53,352 nt of DNA from an uncultured Porphyromonadaceae bacterium. GTDB taxonomy: Bacteria; Bacteroidota; Bacteroidia; Bacteroidales; Muribaculaceae. Positions within the stretch are counted from its first letter, which is position 1, and each line of letters opens with the position of its first letter. A program made the position numbers and the translations under genes. This document shows positions 19,156 through 28,821 of the stretch, piece by piece. Under the pieces are notes generated by a model. It was not told the DNA's origin and ran no database searches. It saw nothing but the letters and a program-made list of their open reading frames with translations. The stretch lies in contig CAMWVA010000006.1 in the NCBI GenBank assembly GCA_947177575.1, positions 1-53,352 on the forward strand, read 5' to 3'.

Positions 19156-20946
19156 TCAAAGGCGTACGCGCATGGGTATCATAGCGGCTTTCAGCGGCTT
19201 CTGACGTAACAGAGATACTGTGGCAGCCATCTCATCGGCACCCATTCCTTCAGGCGCAAGCTCCTGCATAAGTTTCATACCGAACAGGTCTCCGTCAGCA
19301 GGAAGAAAGTCCCATATATTCTGTTCTACTCTGGGATACAGGGCAACATCATAATTTTTACCCATATCACTCTGTGCTGCTACCCATTCTATAGCCTGAC
19401 GCAACGAACCGAGTTCGTCCACCAGACCGATACGTTTAGCACTTTGTGCATCCCATACACGCCCTTCAGCTATGGCCAGAATACGCTCACGAGGCATTTT
19501 GCGTCCTTTAGCCACACGCCCCACAAATTTATCATAACCACGCTCGACATAAGCCTGCATCGCGTCACGCTGCGCCGGTGTCATGTTACGATAGAGTGAC
19601 GGAAAATCAGCCTGAGGTGCTGTACCCACACTCTGAGGAGTAACTCCTATTTTATCTAAAAGATGCTCTGCATTAGGCAGAAGGCCGAATATACCTATAG
19701 AGCCGGTGATAGTAAGCGGGTCAGCAAATATTCTGTCAGCACCACACGATATCCAGTAACCGCCTGAAGCAGCATAGTCACCCATTGAGACGGCAAGTAT
19801 CTTACCTTTCGACTGAAAATAATCCAAGGCCTCTCCTATCTGCTCACTGCCGAAAGCCGAACCTCCGGGGGAGTTAACACGTAATACCATAGCCTTCACA
19901 TCGTCGTTATCAGCAAGCTCCACAATCTGCGGCACAAGACGCTCATAATTGATGCCTCCGCGTCCGCCGTCAACTATCTCACCGGTAGCATAAAGAACTG
20001 CTATCTGATCATCAGAGCTGTAAGCAGTACCCCAGTCAGTCTGCGATATAAGAAGGTCGACATCCACATACTTAAGTTTCTTTTTCTTAACTCCTATAGC
20101 AGATGCTATTTTATCATCCATGACACGCTCATAGGCAGTACCGTCCACCAGATGGTTTTTCACTGCCAGCTGTACAGGAGCATAGCTGATAAAGTCTTTA
20201 CCTACAAGGCTGTCAAGTCGCTCACGGCTCAGATCCTCTGATTTGGCACATAAGTCAGCGGCTATATAATTCCACATATTGCCGTAAAGTGTGTCAAGCT
20301 GAGCACGTGCCGGAGCGCTCATTTCATTAAGTATATATGGTTCGACAGCACTTTTGAATGTACCGACCTTTACTACCTGAAAATTAATGCCGAGTTTATC
20401 AAACAGATTTTTCATGTACATCACCGTACCATTGATACCGTTGATATGTACCTCGCCACCGGGATTGACAAAAATACTATCAGCACAAGAGGCTACAAAC
20501 AAGTCGCCCATACCTATGGCATCACCATAGGCATAGACAGGTTTACCGCTTGACTTGAAATCAACAACGGCCTCACGCAGAGCATTGAGAGTAGCCGGAG
20601 AAGCTATAGCACCGTTACACTTTATGTATAGACCGTCGATTGACTTGTTGACCTTAGCCTCACGCAGAGCTGTCACCATACGGTTAAGGGTCTGCGGACG
20701 TTCCATACGGCCCTGTAAAAGATTCATATAATCGAATCCCGAAGCCTCTTCTACTTCAGCTATAGTACCTGACAAGTCAAGAGTCAGTACACTATGTGAG
20801 GACACAGATGAGGAAGTTGAAGCAGCTACACCAAGCTTTGCCACTATTCCGATACCTACAATAACGGCTACAGCTACAAAAAGTACCAAAGCTACCCAGG
20901 CACCGACAAATGATGAAAGGAAGTTGAGAAAAAATTTCTTCAGCAT
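19156..20946 (-). CDS. sppA: signal peptide peptidase SppA, 67K type
   Basis: 596 aa, the long two-domain form. One N-terminal membrane helix (about 12-38). The catalytic dyad of this family is present: Lys198 in VGTFKSAVEPY of the N-terminal domain and Ser394 in GDYAASGGYWIS of the C-terminal domain, with NSPGGSAFGSEQI between. It digests cleaved signal peptides in the membrane. Same-strand neighbour of lpxK (95-bp gap) and glmM (60-bp gap). Confidence 0.95.
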   Translation of the reverse strand: MLKKFFLNFLSSFVGAWVALVLFVAVAVIVGIGIVAKLGVAASTSSSVSSHSVLTLDLSGTIAEVEEASGFDYMNLLQGRMERPQTLNRMVTALREAKVNKSIDGLYIKCNGAIASPATLNALREAVVDFKSSGKPVYAYGDAIGMGDLFVASCADSIFVNPGGEVHINGINGTVMYMKNLFDKLGINFQVVKVGTFKSAVEPYILNEMSAPARAQLDTLYGNMWNYIAADLCAKSEDLSRERLDSLVGKDFISYAPVQLAVKNHLVDGTAYERVMDDKIASAIGVKKKKLKYVDVDLLISQTDWGTAYSSDDQIAVLYATGEIVDGGRGGINYERLVPQIVELADNDDVKAMVLRVNSPGGSAFGSEQIGEALDYFQSKGKILAVSMGDYAASGGYWISCGADRIFADPLTITGSIGIFGLLPNAEHLLDKIGVTPQSVGTAPQADFPSLYRNMTPAQRDAMQAYVERGYDKFVGRVAKGRKMPRERILAIAEGRVWDAQSAKRIGLVDELGSLRQAIEWVAAQSDMGKNYDVALYPRVEQNIWDFLPADGDLFGMKLMQELAPEGMGADEMAATVSLLRQKPLKAAMIPMRVRL

Positions 20947-21006
20947 CTTGTTAGTTACGTATTCTTACTTGTTACGCATTTTTATGGTCGGAAGGTATAT
21001 ACACAC

Positions 21007-22386
21007 TTACAGTGTACGTATCACTTCCTTGATACGCTCTGCCAGAGCTTCAGCCTCTTCAGCAGTAGCAGCTTCGCTATAGATACGTATTATAGGCTCT
21101 GTATTCGATTTACGCAAGTGTACCCACGAATCGGCAAAATCTATCTTAACGCCATCTATATCTGTTATCTCTTCCGAAGCATATTTATTTTTCACTGCCT
21201 CAAGTATAGCATCTACATCTATATCGGGAGTAAGTTCTATCTTGTTCTTTGATATAGCGTACTGAGGATAAGTAGCTTTCAGTTCGCTGACCTTCTTACC
21301 CTCTTTAGCTAAAAGAGTCAGGAACAGAGCCACACCCACCAGAGCATCGCGGCCATAATGCAGTTCCGGATATATGACACCACCGTTACCTTCACCTCCT
21401 ATGACAGCACCGGTCTCTTTCATTTTGGCTACGACGTTTACCTCTCCTACTGCGGCAGCATTATAGTTTCCGCCACGGGCACGGGTCACATCACGCAAAG
21501 CACGTGAACTGCTGAGATTCGACACCGTGTTACCGGGTGTATGACGTAACACATAGTCAGCCACAGCCACCAGAGTGTATTCTTCTACAAACATCTCGCC
21601 GTTCTCCATCACTATAGCCAGACGGTCAACATCAGGGTCAACCACAAAGCCGACATCGGCATGACCTTCACGCATCAGACCGGCTATCTGGCCAAGATTT
21701 TCAGGAATAGGTTCCGGAGTATGGGCAAAACGACCGTTAGGTTCACAATTAAGTTCTATCACTTCCTTAACGCCGAGAGCACGAAGCAGACGGGGTATAA
21801 CCACTCCGCCGATTGAGTTTACAGCATCTACAGCCACTGTAAACTCAGCCTTACGTATAGCCTCGACATCTACTAACGGTAGTGCCTTGACCATTTCTAT
21901 ATGACGTTCGCCCCATGTATCATCAGTGTACTCCTGTCCTAAGACATGTACATCGGCAAAAGTAAAATCTTCCTGTTCTGCTATTTTAATTACCTGCTTA
22001 CCCTGTGCATCGTTGAGAAATTCACCATCGGCATTAAGCAGTTTCAATGCGTTCCACTGCATAGGATTATGGCTGGCAGTAATGATAATACCGCCATCAG
22101 CCTTATTACCTGTCACGGCAAGCTCGGTTGTAGGAGTAGTAGCCATACCGATGTTGATAACATCAAGTCCCATAGCCATAAGCGAACCGATAACCAAATG
22201 CTCTACCATTGCTCCCGAAAGACGTGCATCACGTCCTACAACGATACGACGGGCAGCCGGATTGGAACGTTTGATAAACTCAGCGTATGCTGCTGTAAAC
22301 CTGACTATATCCACACCGCCGAGTCCTTCGCCCGAGCGACCGCCTATAGTACCTCTTATTCCTGAAATCGATTTTATGAGTGGCAT
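21007..22386 (-). CDS. glmM: phosphoglucosamine mutase
   Basis: 459 aa from the ATG at 22386 (MPLIKSISGIRGTIGG). A longer frame to 22464 begins with GTG and would run into the upstream gene, so I reject it. Converts glucosamine-6-P to glucosamine-1-P for peptidoglycan and LPS. The phosphoserine loop TASHNPMQWNALK, the metal loop DPDVDRLAI, the sugar loop GGEGNGG and the phosphate loop RKSNTEPIIRIY are all intact. Specificity for glucosamine over glucose or mannose phosphates is inferred from family resemblance. Confidence 0.88.
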   Translation of the reverse strand: MPLIKSISGIRGTIGGRSGEGLGGVDIVRFTAAYAEFIKRSNPAARRIVVGRDARLSGAMVEHLVIGSLMAMGLDVINIGMATTPTTELAVTGNKADGGIIITASHNPMQWNALKLLNADGEFLNDAQGKQVIKIAEQEDFTFADVHVLGQEYTDDTWGERHIEMVKALPLVDVEAIRKAEFTVAVDAVNSIGGVVIPRLLRALGVKEVIELNCEPNGRFAHTPEPIPENLGQIAGLMREGHADVGFVVDPDVDRLAIVMENGEMFVEEYTLVAVADYVLRHTPGNTVSNLSSSRALRDVTRARGGNYNAAAVGEVNVVAKMKETGAVIGGEGNGGVIYPELHYGRDALVGVALFLTLLAKEGKKVSELKATYPQYAISKNKIELTPDIDVDAILEAVKNKYASEEITDIDGVKIDFADSWVHLRKSNTEPIIRIYSEAATAEEAEALAERIKEVIRTL

Positions 22387-22415
22387 ATTTCTGAATCTGC
22401 TTAATTTGATGATAT

Positions 22416-22997
22416 TTAATATTCTGCTTTGAAATAACGCACATTTATAATGTAGGGTAAACACTGCATCTGGTCATCAGTAAAGCCTACGTATGACTTC
22501 AGCACCAGATTAACCTCACAATTATAACCCAGATAGTCAAGCGGTATCTGTATACCGGTACCCCATTTGGTCGTACTGGAAAGCACCTTATTACCCATGA
22601 CAAAACTGGTATTACCCCATTTTGAGTCAACATTATCGGCGTTGCCGTCCGGAGGTACATTGAGTCCTTCGCACATATACTTTATATTCTGCCGCATGAA
22701 ACGGAAATATACCTTATCACCGGCTTTGGCACGCTGTGATTTATCGCCGGGATTGATTACCTGCATATACAGATACCCGTCTTCATCCATACGATAGAAC
22801 GGTGCGTCAGTACCGCACTCAAATACAGAATCAGCAGGAACATCAACCTCTATTTTTTTACCGGCCAAATACCAATTGCAGGCATATTCCTCATCACGCA
22901 GCATATCGCTGTAGCTTTCGGTGTCATTACAGGAGACAAAAGACACCATCAGTAACACAGCTGCTACGTATGAAGATAATTTGACTGACAGTTTCAT
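22416..22997 (-). CDS. DUF4827 family lipoprotein
   Basis: 193 aa from the ATG at 22997; a TTG four codons earlier is less likely. Type II signal peptide ending in SFVSC, so the mature protein would be lipid-anchored at about Cys23. The rest (KTYACNWYL-like YACNWYLAGKKIEV, GDKVYFRFMRQNIKYM, GTGIQIPLDYLGYNCEVNLV) resembles DUF4827, distantly similar to FKBP-type folds. It lies between nrnA (54-bp gap) and glmM (29-bp gap), an arrangement common in Bacteroidales. Function unknown. Confidence 0.8.
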   Translation of the reverse strand: MKLSVKLSSYVAAVLLMVSFVSCNDTESYSDMLRDEEYACNWYLAGKKIEVDVPADSVFECGTDAPFYRMDEDGYLYMQVINPGDKSQRAKAGDKVYFRFMRQNIKYMCEGLNVPPDGNADNVDSKWGNTSFVMGNKVLSSTTKWGTGIQIPLDYLGYNCEVNLVLKSYVGFTDDQMQCLPYIINVRYFKAEY

Positions 22998-23051
22998 TTT
23001 ATGTATCAAAGTGTGTGTTTCGTTAGTTTTTTTGTATTGTCAGTTTATAAT

Positions 23052-24098
23052 TCATATCTCTATTCTGGGCAGATTGTGACCGAGATAGCTGTCATAATCG
23101 CCCATAGCCTCTATCAGACGCTGTCTACAGTCGGAAAGACTGCCTCGGAATTCGCCACCGGCTGCCATACGGTGTCCGCCGCCGTTGAAGAGGTCTTTGC
23201 ATATTTCAGACACAGGGAAGTCGTTGATGCTACGTGCCGATACCTTAATGCAGTCAGGGTCCTGACGCATGAAGATAGCATACACAACACCTCTGATTTC
23301 CAGAGCACGATTCACCAACCCTTCGGTGTCACCGCGTTCATAATGATAGCGTTCGAGTTCGGCACTATCGAGAGTGACCAAAGCGGCATGATGGTCAGTA
23401 AATACTTCCAGCTTCTCGGCCAGAGCATAGGATTCAAGCTTCACACTCCAATAAGAGCGTGTCAGCAAAGCTTCTTTAACTATTTTTGTCTTGTCAGCAC
23501 CTTTCTCTATAAGACGTTCAAGTATCTCATATATATCGGCATGTTTACAGTTGACCGAGAAGTTGCGGGTATCCGTTACAAGACCGGTAAGCAGACATGT
23601 GGCTGAATCGTTGTCAAGTTCTTCATAGAGTCCGGCGGCAGCTATAAGTCTGAAACATAGCTCGCACGTGGAAGACATATCGGCATACGATATCATCAGG
23701 TCGGTGAAACGCACCGGCTCCTGATGATGGTCTATCATTATTTTGCGGCAAGGTGCCCCTTGTATCAGCGGAGCGAGATTATCCTGCCTGGAGGGAGTAT
23801 TGAAGTCACAACAGATTATAAGGTCGGCGTCATGTACCACACGTTCACACCAGGGCTCATAACGTGTGTAGACCACTACCTCTTTAAAACCAGGCAGAAA
23901 CGCCAGTGAACGCGGTGGTGTGTCAGGCACTACTACAGTAGCCTCTTTGCCAAGGCGGCGTAACAGATGAGCCAGCCCGAGTGTACTGCCTATAGCGTCA
24001 CCGTCGGGACGTACATGACATGTCAGAACCACTTGCGACGCGTCGTCGAGCATGGCCTTAAATTCTTTTACCTCGCTTGCTTCAAGAAGTCTATTCAT
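23052..24098 (-). CDS. nrnA: DHH/DHHA1 phosphoesterase, NrnA-like (nanoRNase/pAp phosphatase)
   Basis: 348 aa. DHH motifs: HVRPDGDAIGSTLGL near 26-40, the CCDFNTP block, and the DHHQEP triad; the DHHA1 domain ends with FNGGGHRMAAGGE (GGGH substrate loop). NrnA degrades 2-5 nt RNAs and dephosphorylates pAp. First gene of the nrnA-DUF4827-glmM set and divergent from mazG. Confidence 0.9.
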   Translation of the reverse strand: MNRLLEASEVKEFKAMLDDASQVVLTCHVRPDGDAIGSTLGLAHLLRRLGKEATVVVPDTPPRSLAFLPGFKEVVVYTRYEPWCERVVHDADLIICCDFNTPSRQDNLAPLIQGAPCRKIMIDHHQEPVRFTDLMISYADMSSTCELCFRLIAAAGLYEELDNDSATCLLTGLVTDTRNFSVNCKHADIYEILERLIEKGADKTKIVKEALLTRSYWSVKLESYALAEKLEVFTDHHAALVTLDSAELERYHYERGDTEGLVNRALEIRGVVYAIFMRQDPDCIKVSARSINDFPVSEICKDLFNGGGHRMAAGGEFRGSLSDCRQRLIEAMGDYDSYLGHNLPRIEI

Positions 24099-24130
24099 CT
24101 ATCTCCGGGAGCTTTGTTATTTTCAATCGA

Positions 24131-24169
24131 CAAAGATAATAAGAAAATCATAATTTCTCACTACCTTTG
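24131..24169. promoter_or_regulatory. divergent promoters for nrnA and mazG
   Basis: Two TAnnTTTG elements back to back: minus-strand TATCTTTG (24131-24138) facing nrnA and plus-strand TACCTTTG (24162-24169) facing mazG, 23 bp apart. Neither has a clear TTG at -33. Both give short leaders of about 20-30 nt. Confidence 0.6.
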
Positions 24170-24189
24170 CATAAAAATCAATCACGTTC

Positions 24190-24966
24190 ATGCATACTAC
24201 TGAAGAAAAGCTACAGGCTTTCGGCCGAATGCTCGAAGTGCTCGACACGCTGCGTGTCAAATGTCCCTGGGATGCAAAGCAGACCAATGAGTCTCTGCGT
24301 CCCAATACTATCGAAGAGGTTTTCGAACTGGCCGATGCTCTGATGGCCGAAAATACTGCTGACATCCGAAAGGAATTAGGCGATGTATTGCTACACATAG
24401 CATTCTATGCAAAAATCGCTGAAGAGAAAGGACAGTTTGATATAGCTGATGTATGTCATTCGCTTTGCGACAAACTTATCTACCGTCATCCTCACGTCTA
24501 CGGTGAGGTGAAAGTAGACGGCACAGACCAGATTCTAAAGAACTGGGAGGAGCTTAAAATGCGTGAGAAAGGTGGCAACAAGACTGTACTGTCAGGCGTA
24601 CCTTCCGCTCTGCCGGCTCTTATAAAAGCCAACCGTATACAGGAAAAAGCCCGTAATGTCGGATTTGACTGGGAGGAACCACATCAGGTATGGGATAAGG
24701 TCAAAGAGGAAATAGACGAGGTAGAACAAGAAATGAAGAAAGGCTCTGCGGAAGGTCTGGAAGAGGAATTCGGTGACTTGCTCTTTGCAGTGGTCAATGC
24801 AGCCCGCCTATACGGAGTAGATCCGGAAAATGCCCTCGAACGTACTAACCGCAAGTTTATAAAACGTTTCAATCATCTTGAGGCGCGTGCTAAAGAAATG
24901 GGACGCTCGTTACGCGACATGTCGCTGGCCGAAATGGATGCTCTTTGGGACGAAGCCAAGAAATGA
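24190..24966 (+). CDS. mazG: nucleoside triphosphate pyrophosphohydrolase MazG
   Basis: 258 aa, two tandem MazG domains. Domain 1 shows CPWDAKQTNESLRPNTIEE and the metal-binding EEVFEL...ELGDVLLH pattern; domain 2 shows EEIDEVEQEMK...EEEFGDLLFAVVN. Hydrolyses (d)NTPs to monophosphates, removing faulty nucleotides. Its stop overlaps the topB start by 4 bp (ATGA). Confidence 0.95.
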   Translation: MHTTEEKLQAFGRMLEVLDTLRVKCPWDAKQTNESLRPNTIEEVFELADALMAENTADIRKELGDVLLHIAFYAKIAEEKGQFDIADVCHSLCDKLIYRHPHVYGEVKVDGTDQILKNWEELKMREKGGNKTVLSGVPSALPALIKANRIQEKARNVGFDWEEPHQVWDKVKEEIDEVEQEMKKGSAEGLEEEFGDLLFAVVNAARLYGVDPENALERTNRKFIKRFNHLEARAKEMGRSLRDMSLAEMDALWDEAKK

Positions 24967-26834
24967 TTCTTTGTATTACTGAGAAACCCAGTGTAGCAGG
25001 CGACATCGCTCGTATTCTGAAGGCAAATGTACGCCGCGACGGTTATTACGAAGGGACGGACTATTGTGTCACATGGACCTTCGGTCATTTATGTACCCTT
25101 AAAGAACCTGCTGACTATTCACCTAACTGGAAACCCTGGAGTCTCTCTGCCCTACCTATGATTCCGCCGCGTTTTGGTATAAAGGTCATAGCTGACAAAG
25201 GTATCGAACACCAGTTTAATGTTATTAAATCATTGATAGAGCGTTGTGACGAGATTATCAACTGCGGAGATGCCGGTCAGGAAGGCGAACTGATTCAACG
25301 CTGGGTAATGCAGAAAGCGGGCTGTAACAAACCGGTGCGTCGTTTATGGATAAGTTCGCTCACCGACGATGCCATAACCGAAGGTTTCCGCAAACTGCGT
25401 CCGTGTGAAGAACTCGAATCTCTTTATATGGCCGGACTATGCCGCGCCATAGGTGATTGGATATTAGGTATGAATGCCACACGTCTTTACACATTAAAGT
25501 ATCGTACTGACCGTGAAGTGCTGTCAGTAGGACGTGTGCAGACTCCCACGCTTGCTTTGGTAGTTAACCGACAGAAAGAGATTGAGAATTTCGTGCCGCG
25601 CGATTCATGGGAATTAAAGACTCTCTATCGGGATACTCTGTTTACATCTACCCTCAAACCTTTCGACTCGGAAGAAAAGGGTCAGAAAGCTGTCGAGGCA
25701 GTCAAAGACTTTCCTCTTGAGATTACCGATGTTACACAGAAGACAGGACGTGAAGCTCCGCCGAAACTTTTTGACCTTACCAGTCTGCAGGTAGAATGTA
25801 ATAAGAAATTCAGTCTTGGTGCCGAAGACACTCTGCGCACCATTCAAAGCCTGTATGAAAAGAAAGTAGCTACCTACCCACGCGTTGATACCACATATCT
25901 TACCGATGATATGTTTCCGAAATGCGGTGCCATTCTTAACTCGCTTGTCGATTATCAGGAACTTCTGTCACCTCTGCGCGGCTCACGGCTACGTAAGAGC
26001 AAAAAAGTATTCGACAACTCGAAAGTCACTGACCACCACGCCATCATTCCTACCGGCCAACCTCTCCCCTCGAATCTTACTGACGCTGAACGTAACGTGT
26101 TCGATACCATAGCGCGAAGATTTATAGCAGTATTTTTTCCGGACTGTGTGTTTCAGCAGACTACTGTTAATGCCAAGGCCGGAAAGACTGGCTTCAAAGC
26201 TACCGGTCGTGTAATAACAGATCCGGGATGGAAAGTTGTTTATGCCCGTGATGTTGCGATTATGGAGGAAAAAGGCGATTCCAAAGACAATGACGAACAG
26301 ACTGCCGTGTTACCTCCATTTGTTAAAGGCGAGACCGGACCGCATAGTCCGCGTCTGGCTAAAAAGACTTCACAGCCTCCCAAATATTTTACTGAGGGCA
26401 CTCTGCTGAAAGCTATGGAGACAGCCGGTTCTACTGTAGATGATGACGACCTACGCGAAGCCTTGAAAGCTAACGGTATAGGACGCCCTTCGACACGTGC
26501 CGCCATAATAGAGGTGCTGTACAAACGCGGCTATATACGAAAACAAGGCAAATCATTGCGTGCCACTGAAGCAGGCGTACAGCTTATCGGCCTTATAAAA
26601 GAAGAGTTGTTGAAAAGTGCCAAACTCACCGGTATATGGGAAGGGTATCTGCGACAGATAGAACACGGTGAATATTCCCCGTCTGAATTTATTGAACGTC
26701 TGAAGCAGATGATTCATGAGATAACTCTTTCCGTACTAAGAGATAATTCCAACCGACGCATAGCGGCCGCGCATGAAGAGGCAGCTCCTTCAAAGAAGGA
26801 GCCGAAAAAGGACACAGGGTCCGGAAAAAAATAA
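24963..26834 (+). CDS. topB: DNA topoisomerase III (type IA)
   Basis: 623 aa from the ATG at 24963, which overlaps the mazG stop; a frame starting 18 bp earlier lies inside mazG and adds unlike residues. TOPRIM domain at the start (ITEKPSVAGDIARIL, then NCGDAGQEGELIQRW with the acidic metal ligands), VGRVQTPTLALVV, and the active-site region VATYPRVDTTYL with the catalytic Tyr, followed by TDHHAIIPTG and GIGRPSTRAAIIE. No C-terminal zinc fingers are seen; the protein ends in a Lys/Glu-rich tail. Mobile-element TopB copies also occur in Bacteroides, but the mazG operon context argues for the housekeeping gene. Confidence 0.93.
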   Translation: MILCITEKPSVAGDIARILKANVRRDGYYEGTDYCVTWTFGHLCTLKEPADYSPNWKPWSLSALPMIPPRFGIKVIADKGIEHQFNVIKSLIERCDEIINCGDAGQEGELIQRWVMQKAGCNKPVRRLWISSLTDDAITEGFRKLRPCEELESLYMAGLCRAIGDWILGMNATRLYTLKYRTDREVLSVGRVQTPTLALVVNRQKEIENFVPRDSWELKTLYRDTLFTSTLKPFDSEEKGQKAVEAVKDFPLEITDVTQKTGREAPPKLFDLTSLQVECNKKFSLGAEDTLRTIQSLYEKKVATYPRVDTTYLTDDMFPKCGAILNSLVDYQELLSPLRGSRLRKSKKVFDNSKVTDHHAIIPTGQPLPSNLTDAERNVFDTIARRFIAVFFPDCVFQQTTVNAKAGKTGFKATGRVITDPGWKVVYARDVAIMEEKGDSKDNDEQTAVLPPFVKGETGPHSPRLAKKTSQPPKYFTEGTLLKAMETAGSTVDDDDLREALKANGIGRPSTRAAIIEVLYKRGYIRKQGKSLRATEAGVQLIGLIKEELLKSAKLTGIWEGYLRQIEHGEYSPSEFIERLKQMIHEITLSVLRDNSNRRIAAAHEEAAPSKKEPKKDTGSGKK

Positions 26835-26864
26835 TTATACCGAAATGTATCTTACGAAAGTTCT

Positions 26865-27101
26865 ATGCAATACGATCATAATCTTATAATACAGACTTCT
26901 ATTGTAGCTATCATTGTCATTATAGCCATCATATTTATGGTGCGTAAGGTGATACGTCTGCGCAAATCGAAGGGAGTCTCAGCCTGTAGTGGCTGCGCAT
27001 TGGTCGGGAAATGTTCAAAACCGGCTAAAACACGTAATAAAGACAATTGTGACGAAGCTCGGCTTGTCAGCCACGATGACGAACCAATTGCCAGGAATTG
27101 A
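26865..27101 (+). CDS. FeoB-associated Cys-rich membrane protein-like small protein
   Basis: 78 aa. One N-terminal membrane helix (about 9-26), a basic stretch (RKVIRLRKSK), then a cysteine cluster CSGCALVGKC with one more Cys near 61. This matches the small FeoB-associated Cys-rich family in shape, but no feoB is near. It lies 30 bp after topB and its last 35 bp overlap the convergent transporter gene. Confidence 0.7.
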   Translation: MQYDHNLIIQTSIVAIIVIIAIIFMVRKVIRLRKSKGVSACSGCALVGKCSKPAKTRNKDNCDEARLVSHDDEPIARN

Positions 27102-27954
27102 TAATGTTCTGCCATGCAATATAAGCAGCCGGAGCTATCGACGCTATAGGATGCATGTAAGCTAAGGCGAGCCAAACGGCTAATACAGTATTTTTCTGTC
27201 CTAACCCTTGTCCGCCGGATACCTTATCACCATATCTTCCTCCTACCATACGCCCGATTTTAAACTGGATAAGGCATACTGCTAAAGCACCGAGAGCAAG
27301 CAGAATCATAGTCCATGTATTATCCGGTCGCCAGTGACTTATAGCGAAACTCACACAGCTCCCCACAACAATGACCAGTGACACGGCCCAAAGATAAAAA
27401 GAAATCTGCTGTTTCTCTACAAGCTTGCTATGAAGCTTCGGTAAAATATAACGTACACCTAAGGCGGCTGCTAAAGGAAGCAACAACAGAGGAAACACAC
27501 CACGCATAATCAACAGCATCGACTGAATGAAGGTATATTCAGCGTGATCACCCACAGCAGCTAATACAATCGGACCGGTAAGCGCCACAAACAGATTGCT
27601 TATAAGCGAGAATGTAGCTACACTGGATATACTTCCGCCAAGCATGGAAGTAATAACAGGGGCAGCTGTAGCTGTCGGTATATAGACACATATAAACACA
27701 CCTTCTGCCAATGTATGGTTCCACCATGTCAGAGCTCCGTAGACTGCTGCGGCGAGAAGCATCTGAACAGTCAGCAATACGGCTTGCATACGGTGAGGTT
27801 TAAAATCCCCCGGACGTAGTTTGCAATAGGTTATAAACAGCATCATAAAGATTAGATACGGCGATAAAAATGTCAGTTCGCCCATCCACTTATGAAAAAC
27901 CGCCCCCGACACCATAGCCAGGGGCAGCATAAGATTTTTGATTTTCTGACTCAT
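27067..27954 (-). CDS. bile acid:sodium symporter (BASS) superfamily-like transporter
   Basis: 295 aa with about nine hydrophobic helices. The region IPTATAAPVITSMLGGSISS resembles the conserved crossover region of BASS transporters (ATAAP, then a Gly-rich turn), and FMMLFITYCKLRPGDF resembles their early conserved helix. Substrate cannot be inferred. Convergent 35-bp overlap with the Cys-rich gene. Confidence 0.7.
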   Translation of the reverse strand: MSQKIKNLMLPLAMVSGAVFHKWMGELTFLSPYLIFMMLFITYCKLRPGDFKPHRMQAVLLTVQMLLAAAVYGALTWWNHTLAEGVFICVYIPTATAAPVITSMLGGSISSVATFSLISNLFVALTGPIVLAAVGDHAEYTFIQSMLLIMRGVFPLLLLPLAAALGVRYILPKLHSKLVEKQQISFYLWAVSLVIVVGSCVSFAISHWRPDNTWTMILLALGALAVCLIQFKIGRMVGGRYGDKVSGGQGLGQKNTVLAVWLALAYMHPIASIAPAAYIAWQNIINSWQLVRHRG

Positions 27955-27994
27955 CGGATGTCAAAAATTTTTTATAATTCTCCGGGCCCGGCTA

Positions 27995-28687
27995 TCAGTC
28001 AAGATGTTCTATAAGAGTACGCAACGACTCAAAGGTCTTATGCGGTGCCTCACTCCAGAAATTACGATATTGCTGTACATTCTTACCAGACCCGGGGGTA
28101 TCGCTTACTACACGTACAATGTTGAACGGCACACCGTTCATACGACATACCTGAGCTATCGAAGCTGATTCCATATCTACCGCCAATGCATCGGGATAAT
28201 GTGTCTTAATTTCGTCTATCTCTTCAGGAGTGGATATGAACTTATCACCGCTACATATAAGACCGAACCGCACATTATCGTCCTTTTTGCTTAACAGCTC
28301 GTGGGCCATGACCACCAGACGGTCATCCGGCTTGAATATCTGTTCCATACCGTCAGCTGCTCCATATACTGTACCGGGTCCGCACCATACATCATGGTAA
28401 GCCACGCCGTCAGCTATTAACAAAGAGCCTATAGGCATTGAAATATCCGCACCTCCGGCCACACCTGAATTAATGATAAGGTCAAGATATTCCGAACGTA
28501 TCATCCGAAAGGCATTAAGTGCTGAATTGACTTTGCCTATACCGCATTTGGCAGCGATTATATCATGAGGACCTATAACACCGCGATACAGGTGCAATCC
28601 ATCACAGTCTTCTTCAGTGACATTCTCCATCAGCTCGGTCAGCAGCTCAAGCTCTTTGTCCATAGCTGCAAGTATTCCTATTTTCAT
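27995..28687 (-). CDS. 5'-methylthioadenosine/S-adenosylhomocysteine nucleosidase
   Basis: 230 aa from the ATG at 28687 (MKIGILAAMDKELELL), the family start; an upstream alternative start at 28732 adds 15 atypical residues. Cleaves MTA and SAH to adenine plus the thioribose sugar. Seen: the AAMDKE block with a catalytic acid, INSGVAGG, VAYHDV, FGLICSGDKFI, and AVDMESASIAQVC containing the ribose-binding Met-Glu; then VRVVSDTPG. Divergent from the Sua5/YciO gene across a symmetrical promoter. Confidence 0.92.
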   Translation of the reverse strand: MKIGILAAMDKELELLTELMENVTEEDCDGLHLYRGVIGPHDIIAAKCGIGKVNSALNAFRMIRSEYLDLIINSGVAGGADISMPIGSLLIADGVAYHDVWCGPGTVYGAADGMEQIFKPDDRLVVMAHELLSKKDDNVRFGLICSGDKFISTPEEIDEIKTHYPDALAVDMESASIAQVCRMNGVPFNIVRVVSDTPGSGKNVQQYRNFWSEAPHKTFESLRTLIEHLD

Positions 28688-28765
28688 GTCCGTTATTATC
28701 TTTTTATATCTTTTAACTGCCGCGACAGGCACTGTTTTTACCTCCCGGCATCAGTTTCATTATCC

Positions 28766-28806
28766 GAACGCAAAATTAGCCAAAATTTTTCGCTAATTTT
28801 GCGTTC
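28766..28806. promoter_or_regulatory. inverted repeat carrying back-to-back promoters
   Basis: Perfect 15-bp inverted repeat GAACGCAAAATTAGC (28766-28780) / GCTAATTTTGCGTTC (28792-28806), 11-nt centre. Each arm contains TAATTTTG, a -7 element: plus strand 28794-28801 toward the Sua5/YciO gene and minus strand 28771-28778 toward the MTA/SAH nucleosidase. The symmetry suggests a shared regulator site or a shared symmetric promoter. Confidence 0.65.
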
Positions 28807-28821
28807 AAACTCCGAAAAGTC

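Noticed and set aside
22387-22464. Longer GlmM start (GTG)
   Set aside because: It would overlap the DUF4827 gene and add residues not seen in the family; the ATG at 22386 begins with the conserved MPLIKSISGIRG.
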